Positions 34,687 through 44,639 are shown, counted from the stretch's first letter. The stretch is 64,000 bases of DNA from Bifidobacterium castoris (GCF_003952025.1 NZ_QXGI01000009.1:40250-104249), one strand, 5' to 3'. Translations and numbers: made by a program. The notes: generated from the letters alone by a model not told the origin.

Positions 34687-37371
34687 TCACTTCGACATGT
34701 CGTCGGACCGCGCATCGCCGCCGATCTTCACTTCGGTGTCGAGCGGGTTGTCGTCGCCCGCCATCGGGTCGTGCTGATGCACGGACAGCTCGAGATGGTC
34801 GCCGCCGGTGTGGTCGACGAGCACCGTCTCGCCGTCGTGGACCTTGCCCGCGAGCAGCATGCGCGCCAGCTGGTCGCCGACCTCGGTCTGCACGAGGCGG
34901 CGCAGCGGACGGGCGCCGTAGGCCGGGTCGTAGCCGGTGTCGGCGAGCCATTCGCGGGCCGCCTCGGTCACGTCGAGCGTGATGCGGCGGTCGGTCAGGC
35001 GCGACGCGACCTGCTTGACCTGCAGGTCGACGATCTTGCCGAGCTCCTGACGCGTCAGCGGCTGGAAGATCACGAGGTCGTCGAGACGGTTGACGAACTC
35101 CGGGCGGAACTGCGCGTGCACGGCGTTCATCACCGCGTCCTTCTTCTCCTGCTCGTTCAGGTCGGGGTTGACGAGGAACTGGGAGCCGAGGTTGGACGTC
35201 ATGATCAGGATCGTGTTCTTGAAATCGACGGTGCGGCCCTGGCCATCGGTCAGACGACCGTCGTCGAGCACCTGCAGCAGGATGTCGAAGACCTCACGGT
35301 TCGCCTTCTCGACCTCGTCGAACAGCACGACCGAGTACGGACGGCGACGCACGGCCTCGGTGAGCTGGCCGCCCTCCTCGTAGCCGACGTAGCCGGGGGC
35401 CGCGCCGATGAGGCGGGACACCGACGACTTGTCCATGTACTCGCTCATGTCGATGCGGACCATCGCCTTCTCGTCGTCGAACAGGAACTCGGCGAGCGCC
35501 TTCGCGAGCTCGGTCTTGCCGACGCCGGTCGGTCCCATGAACAGGAACGAACCGGTCGGACGGTTCGGGTCCGAGATGCCGGCGCGCGAGCGGCGCACCG
35601 CGTCGGAGACCGCCTCGACGGCTTCCGGCTGGCCGATGACGCGCTCGTTGAGGTACTCCTCCATATGCAACAGCTTCTCGTTCTCGCCCTGCATCAGGCG
35701 GCCGACCGGGATGCCGGTCCACTCCGAGATGATGCCGGCGATCGAGTCGGCGTCCACATGGTCGGGAACCATCGGGTCGTCCTTGTGCGCGTACTCCGAG
35801 GCCTGCTCGTCGGCCGTCTCCGCCGCGGCGAGCTCCTTCTGGATCTGTGGGATCTCGCCGTAGAGAATGCGGCTCGCCTGCGCGAGGTCGCCGGCGCGCG
35901 TCGCCTTGTCGGCCTCGACGCGCTTCTCGTCGAGCTTGGCGCGCAGGTCGCCGACCTTGTTGCGGTCCGCCTTCTCGGTGTCCCAACGGGCCTGGAGTCC
36001 GTGCAGCCGCTCGCGGCTGTCGGCGAGTTCGGACTGCAGCTTCATCAGCCGTTCCTTCGACGCCGGGTCCTCCGCCTTCTTGAGCTGCATCTCCTCCATC
36101 TCGAGGCGCGTGACCTTGCGCTGCAGCTCGTCGATCTCCTCCGGCTGCGAGTCGAGTTCCATGCGCAGGTGCGCCGCGGCCTCGTCGACGAGGTCAATCG
36201 CCTTGTCCGGCAGCTGACGGCCGGTGATGTAGCGGTTCGACAGCGTCGCGGCGGCCACGAGCGCGTCGTCGCCGATCGTCACCTTGTGGTGCGCCTCGTA
36301 GCGCTGCTTGAGGCCACGCAGGATCGCGATCGTGTCCTCGACCGACGGCTCGCCGACGAAGACCTGCTGGAAGCGGCGTTCGAGCGCCGGGTCCTTCTCG
36401 ATGTTCTCGCGGTACTCGTCGAGCGTCGTCGCGCCGATCAGGCGCAGTTCGCCGCGCGCGAGCATCGGCTTGAGCATGTTGCCGGCGTCCATCGAGCCTT
36501 CGGCCGAACCGGCGCCGACGACGGTGTGGATCTCGTCGATGAACGTGATGATCTGCCCGTCGGACTGCTTGATCTCGTCGAGCACGCTCTTGAGGCGTTC
36601 CTCGAATTCGCCGCGGTACTTCGAGCCGGCGACCATCGAGCCCAGATCGAGGCTGATCAGGCGCTTGTTCTGCAGCGTGCTCGGCACGTCGCCCGCCACG
36701 ATGCGCTCCGCGAGGCCTTCGACGACGGCGGTCTTGCCGACGCCCGGCTCGCCGATGAGCACCGGGTTGTTCTTCGTGCGGCGGCTGAGGATCTGGATGA
36801 CGCGGCGGATCTCCTGATCGCGGCCGATGACCGGATCGAGCTTGCCTTCCTTCGCGCGCGCCGTCAGATCCGTCGAATACTTCTCGAGCGCCTTGTACGA
36901 GGCCTCGGCGTCCGGGCTCGTCACCTTCGCGCCGCCGCGGATGCCGGGGATCTGCTCGCGGATCTTCGCGGCGGTCACGCCGTTGTCGTCCAGAATCTTC
37001 GCGGCGTCGTTCGGCGTCGCCTCGGCGATGCCGAGCAGCAGATGCTCGGTGGAGACGTATTCGTCGCCCATCTCCTTCATCGCGGTCTCGGCCTTCGCGA
37101 TTGCGGCCGTCAGCTGGCGGCTCGCCTGCGCCTGCGTCGTCGACGATCCCGACGCGCTCGGCAGCGCGACGAGCGCGTTGCGCACGGCGGCGCCGATCGT
37201 CTGCACGTTGCCGCCGCAGGCCTCGATCAGGCCACGGACGACGCCGTGCTCCTGGCGCAGCAGCGCGTCGAGCAGGTGCAGCGGCTCGACCTGCGGGTTT
37301 CCGGCCGCCGAAGCGCTCTGGATCGCGTCGCCGAGCGCCTCCTGGGCCATTGTCGTAAACTTCTGTTCCAT
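34687..37371 (-). CDS. clpB: ClpB chaperone (Hsp100 disaggregase)
   Basis: 894 residues. Hexameric AAA+ chaperone that rescues aggregated proteins with DnaK. N-domain (residues 1-150) with two Clp repeats, first AAA module with [15 protein letters not shown] and [12 protein letters not shown], a middle coiled coil (about 400-540, e.g. [20 protein letters not shown]), second AAA module with [19 protein letters not shown] and LFDEVEKA, and the C-terminal [12 protein letters not shown] with GARPLRR sensor. ATG 37371 follows GGAGGATGAT. A HAIR operator lies 136 nt upstream, so HspR repression is likely. Confidence 0.97.
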   Translation of the reverse strand: MEQKFTTMAQEALGDAIQSASAAGNPQVEPLHLLDALLRQEHGVVRGLIEACGGNVQTIGAAVRNALVALPSASGSSTTQAQASRQLTAAIAKAETAMKEMGDEYVSTEHLLLGIAEATPNDAAKILDDNGVTAAKIREQIPGIRGGAKVTSPDAEASYKALEKYSTDLTARAKEGKLDPVIGRDQEIRRVIQILSRRTKNNPVLIGEPGVGKTAVVEGLAERIVAGDVPSTLQNKRLISLDLGSMVAGSKYRGEFEERLKSVLDEIKQSDGQIITFIDEIHTVVGAGSAEGSMDAGNMLKPMLARGELRLIGATTLDEYRENIEKDPALERRFQQVFVGEPSVEDTIAILRGLKQRYEAHHKVTIGDDALVAAATLSNRYITGRQLPDKAIDLVDEAAAHLRMELDSQPEEIDELQRKVTRLEMEEMQLKKAEDPASKERLMKLQSELADSRERLHGLQARWDTEKADRNKVGDLRAKLDEKRVEADKATRAGDLAQASRILYGEIPQIQKELAAAETADEQASEYAHKDDPMVPDHVDADSIAGIISEWTGIPVGRLMQGENEKLLHMEEYLNERVIGQPEAVEAVSDAVRRSRAGISDPNRPTGSFLFMGPTGVGKTELAKALAEFLFDDEKAMVRIDMSEYMDKSSVSRLIGAAPGYVGYEEGGQLTEAVRRRPYSVVLFDEVEKANREVFDILLQVLDDGRLTDGQGRTVDFKNTILIMTSNLGSQFLVNPDLNEQEKKDAVMNAVHAQFRPEFVNRLDDLVIFQPLTRQELGKIVDLQVKQVASRLTDRRITLDVTEAAREWLADTGYDPAYGARPLRRLVQTEVGDQLARMLLAGKVHDGETVLVDHTGGDHLELSVHQHDPMAGDDNPLDTEVKIGGDARSDDMSK

Positions 37372-37506
37372 ATCATCCTCCATTGCTGCACATGGGCGCG
37401 CCGGGCCCTCGTGCCGCGCGCCATGCACGGCCGGGGAGCGTGGGCGCGCCCACGGCTTCATTGTCTGATATTGTCAACCGACGCTGCAGATCACTTATTC
37501 CCAAAA

Positions 37507-37527
37507 CTTGAGTGAATCTCGCTCAAG
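37507..37527. promoter_or_regulatory. HAIR element (HspR operator) upstream of clpB
   Basis: CTTGAGT-N7-GCTCAAG, one base from the HspR consensus CTTGAGT-N7-ACTCAAG; the palindrome extends to CAAAACTTGAG / CTCAAGTTTTG (37502-37532). HspR normally represses dnaK and clpB heat-shock genes in actinobacteria. Confidence 0.9.
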
Positions 37528-37586
37528 TTTTGGAGATTCGATGAAGGCTACCGCTTCGACGGACCATCCTCTGCAATTCTGACGCA

Positions 37587-37635
37587 GAACATGAAGAAGG
37601 CCGCCCGCTTTCAGCGGACAGCCTTCTTCATGTTC
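37587..37635 (-). terminator. terminator hairpin after the FAH family gene
   Basis: Perfect 15-bp arms 37587-37601 and 37621-37635 with a 19-nt loop, downstream of the FAH stop on the minus strand. Confidence 0.65.
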
Positions 37636-37712
37636 CCTTCAGTTTCCTCTCAGCGTGACGCGCTAGGCGACGCCGCGGGGAACGCGCACCAGCACGGGAG
37701 CGTGCGCGACGT

Positions 37713-38531
37713 TCACGCGCGCACGACGACGTTGCGCAGGTCGCCGATGCCCTCGACGTGCACAACCGCCTCGTCGCCCGGCTTGAGGCTGCCGGAGGCG
37801 TCCGGCGTGCCGGTGAGGATGACGTCGCCAGGCAGCAGCGTCGAGAAGCTCGAGATGAACGCGATCTGCTCGGGAATCGAATGGATCAGCTTCGCCGTCG
37901 TGCCGCTCGCCTTCTCCACGTCCTCGCCGTTGAGCGTGAACGAGATCGCCGCGTCCCGCCAATGGAAGTCGTCACGCGTCACGATCCACGGCCCGAGCGG
38001 GCACGACGTGTCGAAGCCCTTTGCGCGCGTCCACATCGGATCGGAGCCCTGCAGGTCGCGCAACGTCACGTCGTTGACGCAGGTGAAGCCGAGGACGTGG
38101 TCCATCGCGTCCTCGACGCTCACGTTCTTCGTGATGCGGCCGATGACGACGGCCACCTCGGGCTCGAAGTTCATGTCGTCGGAGCACGCCGGGAACACAA
38201 TCGGATCGTCCGGCCCGATGACCGACGTCGACGGCTTCATGAAGACGACCATCTCCTCGGGCGCATGCCGCACCGTCGACTGGCCCTGCTCGAACATGTA
38301 GTTCGCATGCGCCTCGTAGTTCTTCGCCAAGCCGTACACCTTCGACGGGATGACCGGGGACAGCAGCCGCACGCCGTCCGCGTCGAGCGGGATGCGCTCG
38401 CCGGTCGGCCTCACCTGGCCGCCGAACGGGTATCCTTCGAGTACGACGAGATAGTCCTTGTCATCCGCCTCGTCGGTCTGCACGAAGGCATACCGGGGCG
38501 TGTCATCCTTGGAAAAACGTGCAAGTCTCAT
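37713..38531 (-). CDS. fumarylacetoacetate hydrolase family protein
   Basis: 272 residues of the FAH superfamily, which hydrolyse or decarboxylate/tautomerise keto acids with a divalent metal. KVYGLAKNYEAHANYMF, the metal ligands in MNFEPEVAVVIGR and the LGFTCVNDVTLRDLQ region are visible, followed by GDVILTGTPDASGSLKPGD, the typical C-terminal strand. Substrate uncertain: oxaloacetate decarboxylase/tautomerase-like activity is common in bacterial homologues. A TACACT element 7 nt before the ATG suggests a leaderless transcript. yggS lies upstream on the same strand by 43 nt. Confidence 0.88.
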   Translation of the reverse strand: MRLARFSKDDTPRYAFVQTDEADDKDYLVVLEGYPFGGQVRPTGERIPLDADGVRLLSPVIPSKVYGLAKNYEAHANYMFEQGQSTVRHAPEEMVVFMKPSTSVIGPDDPIVFPACSDDMNFEPEVAVVIGRITKNVSVEDAMDHVLGFTCVNDVTLRDLQGSDPMWTRAKGFDTSCPLGPWIVTRDDFHWRDAAISFTLNGEDVEKASGTTAKLIHSIPEQIAFISSFSTLLPGDVILTGTPDASGSLKPGDEAVVHVEGIGDLRNVVVRA

Positions 38532-38538
38532 ACGGCAC

Positions 38539-38544
38539 AGTGTA
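38539..38544 (-). promoter_or_regulatory. -10 element TACACT, probable leaderless promoter of the FAH gene
   Basis: TACACT on the minus strand, 7 nt before the ATG at 38531. Confidence 0.5.
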
Positions 38545-38574
38545 CAACGGCCGCATCACGGCGCACGCCGCCGC

Positions 38575-39420
38575 CTATTTGAACGCGCGCTCGCCGAAGA
38601 TCGCCGTGCCGATGCGCACGATCGTCGCGCCTTCGGCGATCGCGTGCTCCATGTCGCCGCTCATGCCCATCGACAGCTCGACGCAGCGCGCCGTGCCCTC
38701 GGCATGCGAATCGCGCACCCGGTCGCGCAGCTCGCGCAGATGCGCGAAGCCGCGGCGTACGACCGCCTCGTCGTCCACATGCGCGCCGACCGTCATCAGC
38801 CCCTGCAGTTCGAGCCCGTCGATCTCGGCGATCCGCAGCGCCAGCTCGAAGGCCTCGTCGGGGTCGCAGCCCGACTTCGTCGCCTCGCCCGATTCGTTGA
38901 CCTCGAGCAGCACGCCGACGTCGGCGCCGCGCGCGGCCGCACGCCGCCCGATCCTGCGCGCCAGCTCGAGCGAATCGACCGACTCGATGACGTCGGCGTC
39001 CGGCAGCACCTTGTTGATCTTGTTGCTCTGCAGCTGCCCGATAAGATGCAGCGGCAGACGGTCGAGCGCCTCCGGGTCATCGGTGAGGTCGAGGTTTTCG
39101 ACCGTCTCCACGTCGCTCGCACCGAGCACGACGCCGCGCTGGGCGCACGCGTACCGCAGTCCGTCGATCTTGACGGCGATCTCCTGCGGCCTGTTCTCGC
39201 CGATCATATGCACGCCCGCGTCGATCGCGGCCATGATCTCGCCGACGTCGCGCGTCTTCGTCGCCGCGAGCAGCGTGACCGAACCCTCCTCGCGCCCGCT
39301 CAGCATCTCCGCGCGCGCGATGCGGTCGAGCACGCGGTGCACGCCGTCGGCGATCTGTCCGGCGCGGGCGGCGTCGACCGTCTCGTTCGCAAGGTCCTTG
39401 TAATCCATATACGCTGTCAT
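38575..39420 (-). CDS. yggS: YggS family pyridoxal-phosphate homeostasis protein
   Basis: 281 residues, fold type III PLP-binding barrel, involved in PLP balance and amino acid metabolism. The PLP Lys sits in LLAATKTRDVGEIMAAIDAG, with IGENRPQEI, HLIGQLQSNKINKVLPDAD, EVNESGEATKSGC and LSMGMSGDMEHAIAEGATIV as family motifs. Start ATG 39420 (MTAYMDYKDL) is uncertain; an in-frame ATG 12 nt downstream is also possible and neither has a strong ribosome-binding site. Confidence 0.92.
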   Translation of the reverse strand: MTAYMDYKDLANETVDAARAGQIADGVHRVLDRIARAEMLSGREEGSVTLLAATKTRDVGEIMAAIDAGVHMIGENRPQEIAVKIDGLRYACAQRGVVLGASDVETVENLDLTDDPEALDRLPLHLIGQLQSNKINKVLPDADVIESVDSLELARRIGRRAAARGADVGVLLEVNESGEATKSGCDPDEAFELALRIAEIDGLELQGLMTVGAHVDDEAVVRRGFAHLRELRDRVRDSHAEGTARCVELSMGMSGDMEHAIAEGATIVRIGTAIFGERAFK

Positions 39421-39565
39421 GGCGTTCCCATCACTTCACTCATGTCCCGAAGGTCATGCGAAACGCGTTCCTCTCCGTCCCGCACGATTTACCTTACCTC
39501 AACTCGCCAGCGGGCGCGTCCCGCATTCGCGGATGCGCGCAACTCATCCTCACGGCACGCGCCGC

Positions 39566-40573
39566 TCACATCACCTGCAGCCGCTCGCCGACGTCGTCGG
39601 GCACCTTGAGGTCGCGGCCGCGCACCGCGCGCACGCGCCGCCAATCGAAGCACGCGAGCGCCTCGCCCGCGTCCATCGCCTCCGGCCGCTCGATGAGCCC
39701 GAGCGCCCACGCGCAATAGCCGACGACGGCCTGCGGACGCACGCCCTGCGCACGCAGATGGCCGAGGTCGAGCGAGCGCACGCGTTTCGCGAGCCGCACG
39801 CCGGCGGCGTTGTCGAGCAGCGGCAGATGCGCATAGCCGGGCGTTCGCGCCGGCGTCCACCGCGCGTCCACGCCGCAGGCGCCGCAGTCGAGCAATCGTT
39901 GGCGCAGCCAGATCTGCAGCGCTGTCGAACGCAGCAGGTCGCGGCCGCGCACGACGTCATCTATGCCCATCAGCAGGTCGTCGAGCGTCACGACGAACTG
40001 GTACGCGTACAGGCCGTCCGATCGGCGCAGCACGACGTCGCCGAGCGCGGCGCCGAGGTCGTAGTCCTGCGCGCCGTAGACATGGTCGTCGAAAAGGATG
40101 CGGCCGTCGAGCGCGCCGGCATGCGGCGCCGCGAGCCGCCATGCATGGCGCTCTCCTGCGCGTACGCGCGCGGCCGCCTCGTCGGGACGCTCGTCGTGCA
40201 ATCGTCGGCAGGTGCCCGGGTAGACGATGAACCGGTCGCCCTCCTGCGGGGCCGACGCGGCACGGATCTCAGCGCGCGAGCAGAAGCACGGGTAGAGCAG
40301 CCCGGCGTCGCGCAGCGTCGCGAAGGCCTCGTCGTAGAGCGCGGTGCGCCGCGACTGGTGGACGACGTCACCCGACCAGTCCAGTCCGAGCCACATGAGG
40401 TCGTCGCGGATCCACTCGTCGGCCCCCGGCATGACGCGCGGCACGTCGATGTCCTCGATGCGCAGCCGCATGTCCTCGCCGCGGGCGTGCGCCGACAGCC
40501 ACGCCGCGAGCATCGCGTACGCGTTGCCCAGATGCATGCGCCCCGACGGCGTCGGCGCGAATCTACCGCTCAT
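39566..40573 (-). CDS. gluQ: glutamyl-Q tRNA(Asp) synthetase
   Basis: 335-residue catalytic-domain homologue of glutamyl-tRNA synthetase that glutamylates queuosine in tRNA-Asp. [20 protein letters not shown] has the HIGH-like motif, [10 protein letters not shown] the Glu-binding residues, [11 protein letters not shown] and YPGTCRRL the zinc Cys pattern, and [10 protein letters not shown] the degenerate KMSKS. The anticodon-binding domain is absent, as in all GluQRS. ATG 40573 has AAAGGCGGGAAG upstream. The remaining C-terminal segment contains a cysteine pair CGACG that may be family-specific. Confidence 0.9.
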   Translation of the reverse strand: MSGRFAPTPSGRMHLGNAYAMLAAWLSAHARGEDMRLRIEDIDVPRVMPGADEWIRDDLMWLGLDWSGDVVHQSRRTALYDEAFATLRDAGLLYPCFCSRAEIRAASAPQEGDRFIVYPGTCRRLHDERPDEAAARVRAGERHAWRLAAPHAGALDGRILFDDHVYGAQDYDLGAALGDVVLRRSDGLYAYQFVVTLDDLLMGIDDVVRGRDLLRSTALQIWLRQRLLDCGACGVDARWTPARTPGYAHLPLLDNAAGVRLAKRVRSLDLGHLRAQGVRPQAVVGYCAWALGLIERPEAMDAGEALACFDWRRVRAVRGRDLKVPDDVGERLQVM

Positions 40574-40630
40574 CCGCTTCCCGCCTTTCGATTCCCGTTG
40601 CCGTGCATATGCTTCGTGCGCGCCATGGCG

Positions 40631-41524
40631 TCACGCCGGCGATCCGACGAAGGTCGTCCACAGTTCGCTGTCGAGCGGCCACTGGTTCACCGTGCAGCCG
40701 TTGAGGAACATCGACTGCTCCTGCATCAGCGGCGCCTTCTGGCCGTCGCCGCCGCACGTCTGTTCGTTGTCGATGTGCCCGAGCGCGTGGCCGACCTCAT
40801 GGTTGACGACCATCGTACGGTAGCCCGCGAGCGTGCCGCCCTCCTGGAGCCAATGGTCGACGGCGCCGTCCCAGCGCTTCTTGTTGATGATGACGTCGGC
40901 GCCGACGCGGCAGCTGTATTCGCTCGAGCAATACGTCGAATACGTCGGCATCTTCTCCGGTGCGGCGAGCGTCACCGTCACATCGCAGCCGTCGTCCACC
41001 TGCTGGAACACGACGCCGGCGCGCGGCCAGCCGCGCGGATCGTTGAGCGCCCGGTCGACGCTGTTCGCGAAGGCCGACTTGTCCCCGACATCGCCGTTCG
41101 TCGCGACGCAGTACGTCATCTTCATGACCTGCGCGCCGCTTTGTTCGGCCGTCTGCTTCGCTTTGTCGTAGATCTGCCGTCGCTGTTCGTCGGACATCGG
41201 CGCGGCGAGCGCCTCGAGCTCCTGCTGCGCGGCATCCTTGTCGCGGTCCTCGTCGCTTTTCGGCTGCAGCGGTTCCGCTTCCTCGACCTGCCCGTTCGCG
41301 AAGGCCATGCGCAGCGCCTTCGTGAAATCGATGCTCGCCGTCGCGTCGCCGCCCTCGTCCGGCGCCGCCGTGACATGTGCCACCGACGCGCGGGCGCTTG
41401 CGACGACGCCGACGACAAGCAGCACGAGCGCGACCGCCGCGATGATGCGGCGCAGGATGTAGCGTCGGCGCAGATGCCTGCGGCGGCACCGGCGAGAGGC
41501 CCTGTTCATGTTCGCACTACCCAT
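40631..41524 (-). CDS. DUF3152 family secreted zinc metalloprotease-like protein
   Basis: 297 residues. A basic N-terminus (RRCRRRHLRRRYILRR) precedes one hydrophobic helix (residues 24-45), so it is an exported or membrane-anchored protein. The C-terminal half is the DUF3152 domain: MPTYSTYCSSEYSCRVGADV, then the zincin motif NHEVGHALGHIDNEQTCGG, with conserved Cys residues likely in disulfides, and ending PLMQEQSMFLNGCTVNQWP. The HExxH-like motif reads HEVGH. The substrate is unknown. ATG 41524 is weakly supported; ATG 41509 is an alternative. Confidence 0.85.
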   Translation of the reverse strand: MGSANMNRASRRCRRRHLRRRYILRRIIAAVALVLLVVGVVASARASVAHVTAAPDEGGDATASIDFTKALRMAFANGQVEEAEPLQPKSDEDRDKDAAQQELEALAAPMSDEQRRQIYDKAKQTAEQSGAQVMKMTYCVATNGDVGDKSAFANSVDRALNDPRGWPRAGVVFQQVDDGCDVTVTLAAPEKMPTYSTYCSSEYSCRVGADVIINKKRWDGAVDHWLQEGGTLAGYRTMVVNHEVGHALGHIDNEQTCGGDGQKAPLMQEQSMFLNGCTVNQWPLDSELWTTFVGSPA

Positions 41525-41721
41525 GACTCATCCGTTCCCGTTTGCCTGCACTGCCTTTTGCGTATGACCGTCGCCCGCGTTGCCGCCCGCCTCGCGGACG
41601 TGGCCGCGAATCGCTGCCCCCACTATAGCAACGACGGCGAAGCAGGGACGCCACGGCATCACGAAGCGGCCCGCGGGATGCCCCACGGGCCGCTTCACAG
41701 GACGGATATCGGGAACGCGAA

Positions 41722-42456
41722 TCAGATCGCGAACAGCACGTTGAACAGCCAGCAGCCGAGCATGCCGCCCAGGATCGGCGCGACGACCGGGATCCACGCT
41801 TCGTTCCAACGCGAAGAACCCTTGTGCGGGATCGGCAGGATCTGGTGCAGCAAACGCGGCATCAGGTCGCGGGCCGGGTTGAGGCCCGGGCCCGTCGGGC
41901 CGCCGAGCGAGCAGACGAGGCCCCAGACGATGAAGCCGACGACGATCGACGCGGCCGCGTAGTTCGTCTTGCCCCACTGCAGTTCAAGGCAGCACAGCGC
42001 GCCGAGGACGAGGATCATCGTGCCGACGAACTCGTTGATGAAGTAGTTGCGGCGCGTCGCGTAGGCGTCGGTCGTGCAGAAGGTGCCGAGGATCGACTCG
42101 GCGCTCTCGGTCTCCTTGTAATGCGGGTAATAGCAGATGTAGACGATGAGCTGGCCGACGGCGGCGCCGAGGACCTGCGCGCAGATGTACGGCAGGACCT
42201 GGTTCCACGGGAACATGCCGTTGACGGCCTGCGCGAGCGTCATCGCCGGATTGATATGCGCGCCGGAGACGCCGCCGAACATCAGCACCGGGAACATGAC
42301 GCCGAAGCCGTAGCCCATCGCGATGTTGAGCCAGCCGGCGTTATGCCCCTTCGTGTTCTTCAGTTCGACATTGGCCACTGCGCCATTGCCGAAGATCATC
42401 AGCACCGCGGTACCGACGAACTCCGCCGCCAGCCGCGTAAACAACGAGTATTCCAC
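41722..42456 (-). CDS. glpF: MIP family aquaglyceroporin
   Basis: 244 residues, six helices with two half-helices. First NPA box in GAHINPAMTLAQA and second in GLNPARDLMPR; the Asp after NPAR is the mark of glycerol-permeable GlpF-type channels rather than pure aquaporins. It could pass glycerol, or lactate or water as shown for some Gram-positive GlpF proteins. GTG 42456 follows GAGGAG, only 2-3 nt away, so the exact start is somewhat uncertain. Stand-alone gene. Confidence 0.92.
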   Translation of the reverse strand: MEYSLFTRLAAEFVGTAVLMIFGNGAVANVELKNTKGHNAGWLNIAMGYGFGVMFPVLMFGGVSGAHINPAMTLAQAVNGMFPWNQVLPYICAQVLGAAVGQLIVYICYYPHYKETESAESILGTFCTTDAYATRRNYFINEFVGTMILVLGALCCLELQWGKTNYAAASIVVGFIVWGLVCSLGGPTGPGLNPARDLMPRLLHQILPIPHKGSSRWNEAWIPVVAPILGGMLGCWLFNVLFAI

Positions 42457-42978
42457 TGCTCCTCAGCCTTCTCTATGCGTATGCAAGATGGTTTGAATAA
42501 TCTTCTCTGATGGATGGATTGCATGGCTCGCCCCGTATGGGAATGCGTGGGAACCGGTATGAGTGTAGCGCCCGCCATGGGCAACACGGGTATTACGCCA
42601 CGCAGGGCGAGCCTCGGACATCCTCTGACGACAGCCCGTCCCCCACGCCGGCGCCCTTCCGGCGGTGAGGGCGGAGGAGCGGACCGCGCCTCACGCGACA
42701 CATGCACGCCCATTCGCCGTCCCGCAAGCGCCGCCTGTCGCCGGCATCGATGCTTCAGCAGACACGGGCGCCATGGCGGCGGACAACGGCATCGCGGATC
42801 CCACAAGAATCGGCGTTGCCGTCTCCGACCAGTTGCATGGGCCGGCGGCCGGCGTCTCGTTGGATCTGGGACAGGCGGCTCCGGGCATCGATCCGGCCCG
42901 CATCTCCATCAAACCCAAACAGCGGACGGGACATCCCGGTCCCCGTCCCGGCCGCACACGGCGCTGTGCGCGGCGCAT
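42457..42978. other. gene-poor stretch between glpF and the 35-aa ORF
   Basis: About 520 nt without a convincing gene: no reading frame has a good ribosome-binding site or recognisable product. It should hold the glpF promoter near its left end. I see no repeat here. Confidence 0.5.
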
Positions 42979-43009
42979 AAAAAAACTCGCCGGGACTCCT
43001 GCCCGCGAG
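42979..43009 (-). terminator. classical intrinsic terminator of the 35-aa ORF
   Basis: On the minus strand a GC stem (43001-43009 with 42986-42994, one bulge) is followed by seven T residues (42985-42979), the clearest U-tract terminator in the window. Confidence 0.8.
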
Positions 43010-43061
43010 CTTCGTCTTGGTCGTCGTTCATTGCGACGCGACCGGTCGCTTGCCCTTCGCC

Positions 43062-43169
43062 TTATTCGCCGTACTGGCGTTCCATCACGGCGACAGTCGA
43101 TTCGTCATCGCTCTGCGCCATCAGCCTGTCCAAGGCCGCAAAGGTCGATTCCCACTGATGCTGCTGCAT
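43062..43169 (-). CDS. 35-residue small protein of unknown function
   Basis: Begins MQQHQWESTFAALDRLMAQ and ends with RQYGE; 35 residues, acidic and probably helical. The start ATG at 43169 is preceded by GAAAGGAGAAAG at ideal spacing, and the transcript is ended 50 nt later by a classical T-run terminator, so the unit looks expressed. No match recognised. It could be a regulatory small protein or the remnant of a longer gene. Confidence 0.55.
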   Translation of the reverse strand: MQQHQWESTFAALDRLMAQSDDESTVAVMERQYGE

Positions 43170-43601
43170 CGTCCGCTTTCTCCTTTCTTTGCTGTCCTGC
43201 GCTCCCGTCACCGGCGGTGCCGGGCTGTCGGCATGCCGTCGCTTCCGACATGGCATGGCCATCGGAGCAGTCATTGATGTGATTCGTATTCATCCTATGC
43301 GTCGTGCCCAACTATGTTCGCCCAGAGCGATGCACACCCCATCCTCACCCACGCGGCCGCATCTCAGCGAGCATTTCCGCCGCAAGACGCACCCCTTAAC
43401 AACAGTCAAAAACATCGACTACTACGCAGTCGGCGGACAGCTACGCAACACACCATCCGATGCCCGGAGACGGCAACGATGGAAAGACCTATGCTTGCGA
43501 TGACTGCAACGACGAAGCATGCTGCCGCAACCGTTTCCTGCACATCGGCAATCTGGATTCGACAACGGACGCACGGCCTTGGACATGCAAAGGAGCACAT
43601 C

Positions 43602-43733
43602 ATGAGCGGCATTGGCACGCGAACAGCAATAGGCCCGATACGCGTCAACTTCGTGCCATCAACGGTCACGATCCGAATCGGCGGCGCACCAACGGCCGGT
43701 GCGGAAGCGCCGAGGACATGGGTGAGCTGTTAG
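43602..43733 (+). CDS. 43-residue small protein
   Basis: Starts MSGIGTRTAIGPIRVNFVPS and ends RTWVSC. ATG 43602 has AAAGGAG at ideal spacing. The middle alternates polar and beta-branched residues (STVTIRIGGAPTAGAEAP), compatible with a small beta structure. No signal peptide. It is followed 13 nt later by the next small gene, so the two are probably cotranslated. Not recognised. Confidence 0.5.
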   Translation: MSGIGTRTAIGPIRVNFVPSTVTIRIGGAPTAGAEAPRTWVSC

Positions 43734-43746
43734 AAAGGCCACCATC

Positions 43747-44052
43747 ATGGCAAAGCACAACGGAACCATACACAAGATCATCACCACCAACCGGCGCAGA
43801 CCATGGAAACACGGTCCAAACGCCCATTGGACGGCGTTGATCATGACGAGCGTCCTGAGCGCACCAACGATCATCAGCACCATATGCGCGCGCGACCTGT
43901 ACATGCTCGCGGCAACTCTCATTCTGACCGTTATGGTCTTCCTGTTCCTCGAGACGGCCCTGTACCTGACCTTTCCGCCATCCTTGACGGGAAAAGGGCG
44001 GACACCCGAGCGAACCGAACCCCAACATGGCGCAACGGACCACAACCAGTAA
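43747..44052 (+). CDS. 101-residue two-helix membrane protein
   Basis: MAKHNGTIHKIITTNRRRPW is a basic N-terminus, followed by two hydrophobic segments (TALIMTSVLSAPTIISTICA and MLAATLILTVMVFLFLETAL) and a polar tail. Ribosome-binding site GAAAGG before ATG 43747. It may form a pair with the 43-residue protein. Unrecognised. Lower GC than neighbours. Confidence 0.55.
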   Translation: MAKHNGTIHKIITTNRRRPWKHGPNAHWTALIMTSVLSAPTIISTICARDLYMLAATLILTVMVFLFLETALYLTFPPSLTGKGRTPERTEPQHGATDHNQ

Positions 44053-44349
44053 ACCGATACCGGGAGAGAGAAACGCGGCAGCCCATCGTCCAACCCTCGC
44101 CATGTCAGTCAGGGAGCGGCCCACCGCATCGCAAGCCATGCTCCACCAGAGCATGGCCGCGCATGCGCGATAGGCATGCACGAAATCTAGCAGCCGGCCC
44201 GCGCGATACATCGTGACGCGCTGTCCTCCCGGCCGCGCTCGCAGCGACGATGCGCCACATCTGCGCCTTCTACAACCACAACCACAGCCGCAGCCGGCGG
44301 CGCGATCGTCGACACAGTCGCCCACGGCGCGCCGCCCGCGCATCAAACG
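44053..44349. other. gene-free stretch left of the tRNA-Lys remnant array
   Basis: About 300 nt with no convincing gene or RNA. A short hairpin CCATGCTC/GAGCATGG is the only visible structure. Confidence 0.4.
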
Positions 44350-44351
44350 AT

Positions 44352-44384
44352 GAAGGCCTCGGTCGAATATCGACCGAGGCCTTC
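44352..44384. terminator. 15-bp hairpin beside the leftmost att copy
   Basis: Perfect arms 44352-44366 and 44370-44384 with loop ATA. Similar CCTCGG/CCGAGG hairpins stand just left of the other two tRNA-Lys 3' copies, so this is likely the native tRNA terminator or an element end. Confidence 0.7.
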
Positions 44385-44391
44385 TGCGGCG

Positions 44392-44425
44392 CCCCTCAGG
44401 GATTCGAACCCTGGACACGCTGATT
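44392..44425. repeat. att-like repeat, copy 3 of the tRNA-Lys 3' half
   Basis: 34 bp identical to the tRNA-Lys(CTT) T-arm, variable loop and anticodon-stem end, from CCCCTCAGGGATTCGAACC onward, diverging at the anticodon loop. With copies at 48363 and 50839 it bounds two tandem elements. Confidence 0.85.
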
Positions 44426-44509
44426 CAAGGTTGGTACGCGAATATGATCGTGTGGTTTGTGGTCTTCGCAGCATTCAGCGAGAATGCGCGGGAATCGTGA
44501 CGCTGATTC

Positions 44510-44543
44510 GGTTTGTCGGTGTTTGCCGAAATACCGACAAACC
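44510..44543. repeat. inverted repeat GGTTTGTCGGT / ACCGACAAACC
   Basis: 11-bp arms 44510-44520 and 44533-44543 with 12-nt spacer, at the left end of element A. It may be an operator or an element-end structure. Confidence 0.45.
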
Positions 44544-44639
44544 AGACTCACTCAAATTATCGACATCCACCAAGACCAGCGAACGGAAACCTGCTGCCCC
44601 GCACTCCACGATAAACCAGTCAAGCATATAAGTACACTG

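Noticed and set aside
42514-43158. Plus-strand frame of about 214 codons right of glpF
   Set aside because: No ribosome-binding site, low-complexity composition, and it overlaps the better supported 35-aa ORF on the other strand.
43666-44418. Minus-strand frame covering the 101-aa membrane protein gene
   Set aside because: Random Arg/Gly-rich composition; the plus-strand frame has an RBS and two hydrophobic helices.
44392-44425. Separate tRNA gene at 44.39 kb (and at 48.36 kb)
   Set aside because: Only the 3' half is present; sequence diverges at the anticodon loop, so no complete cloverleaf forms.
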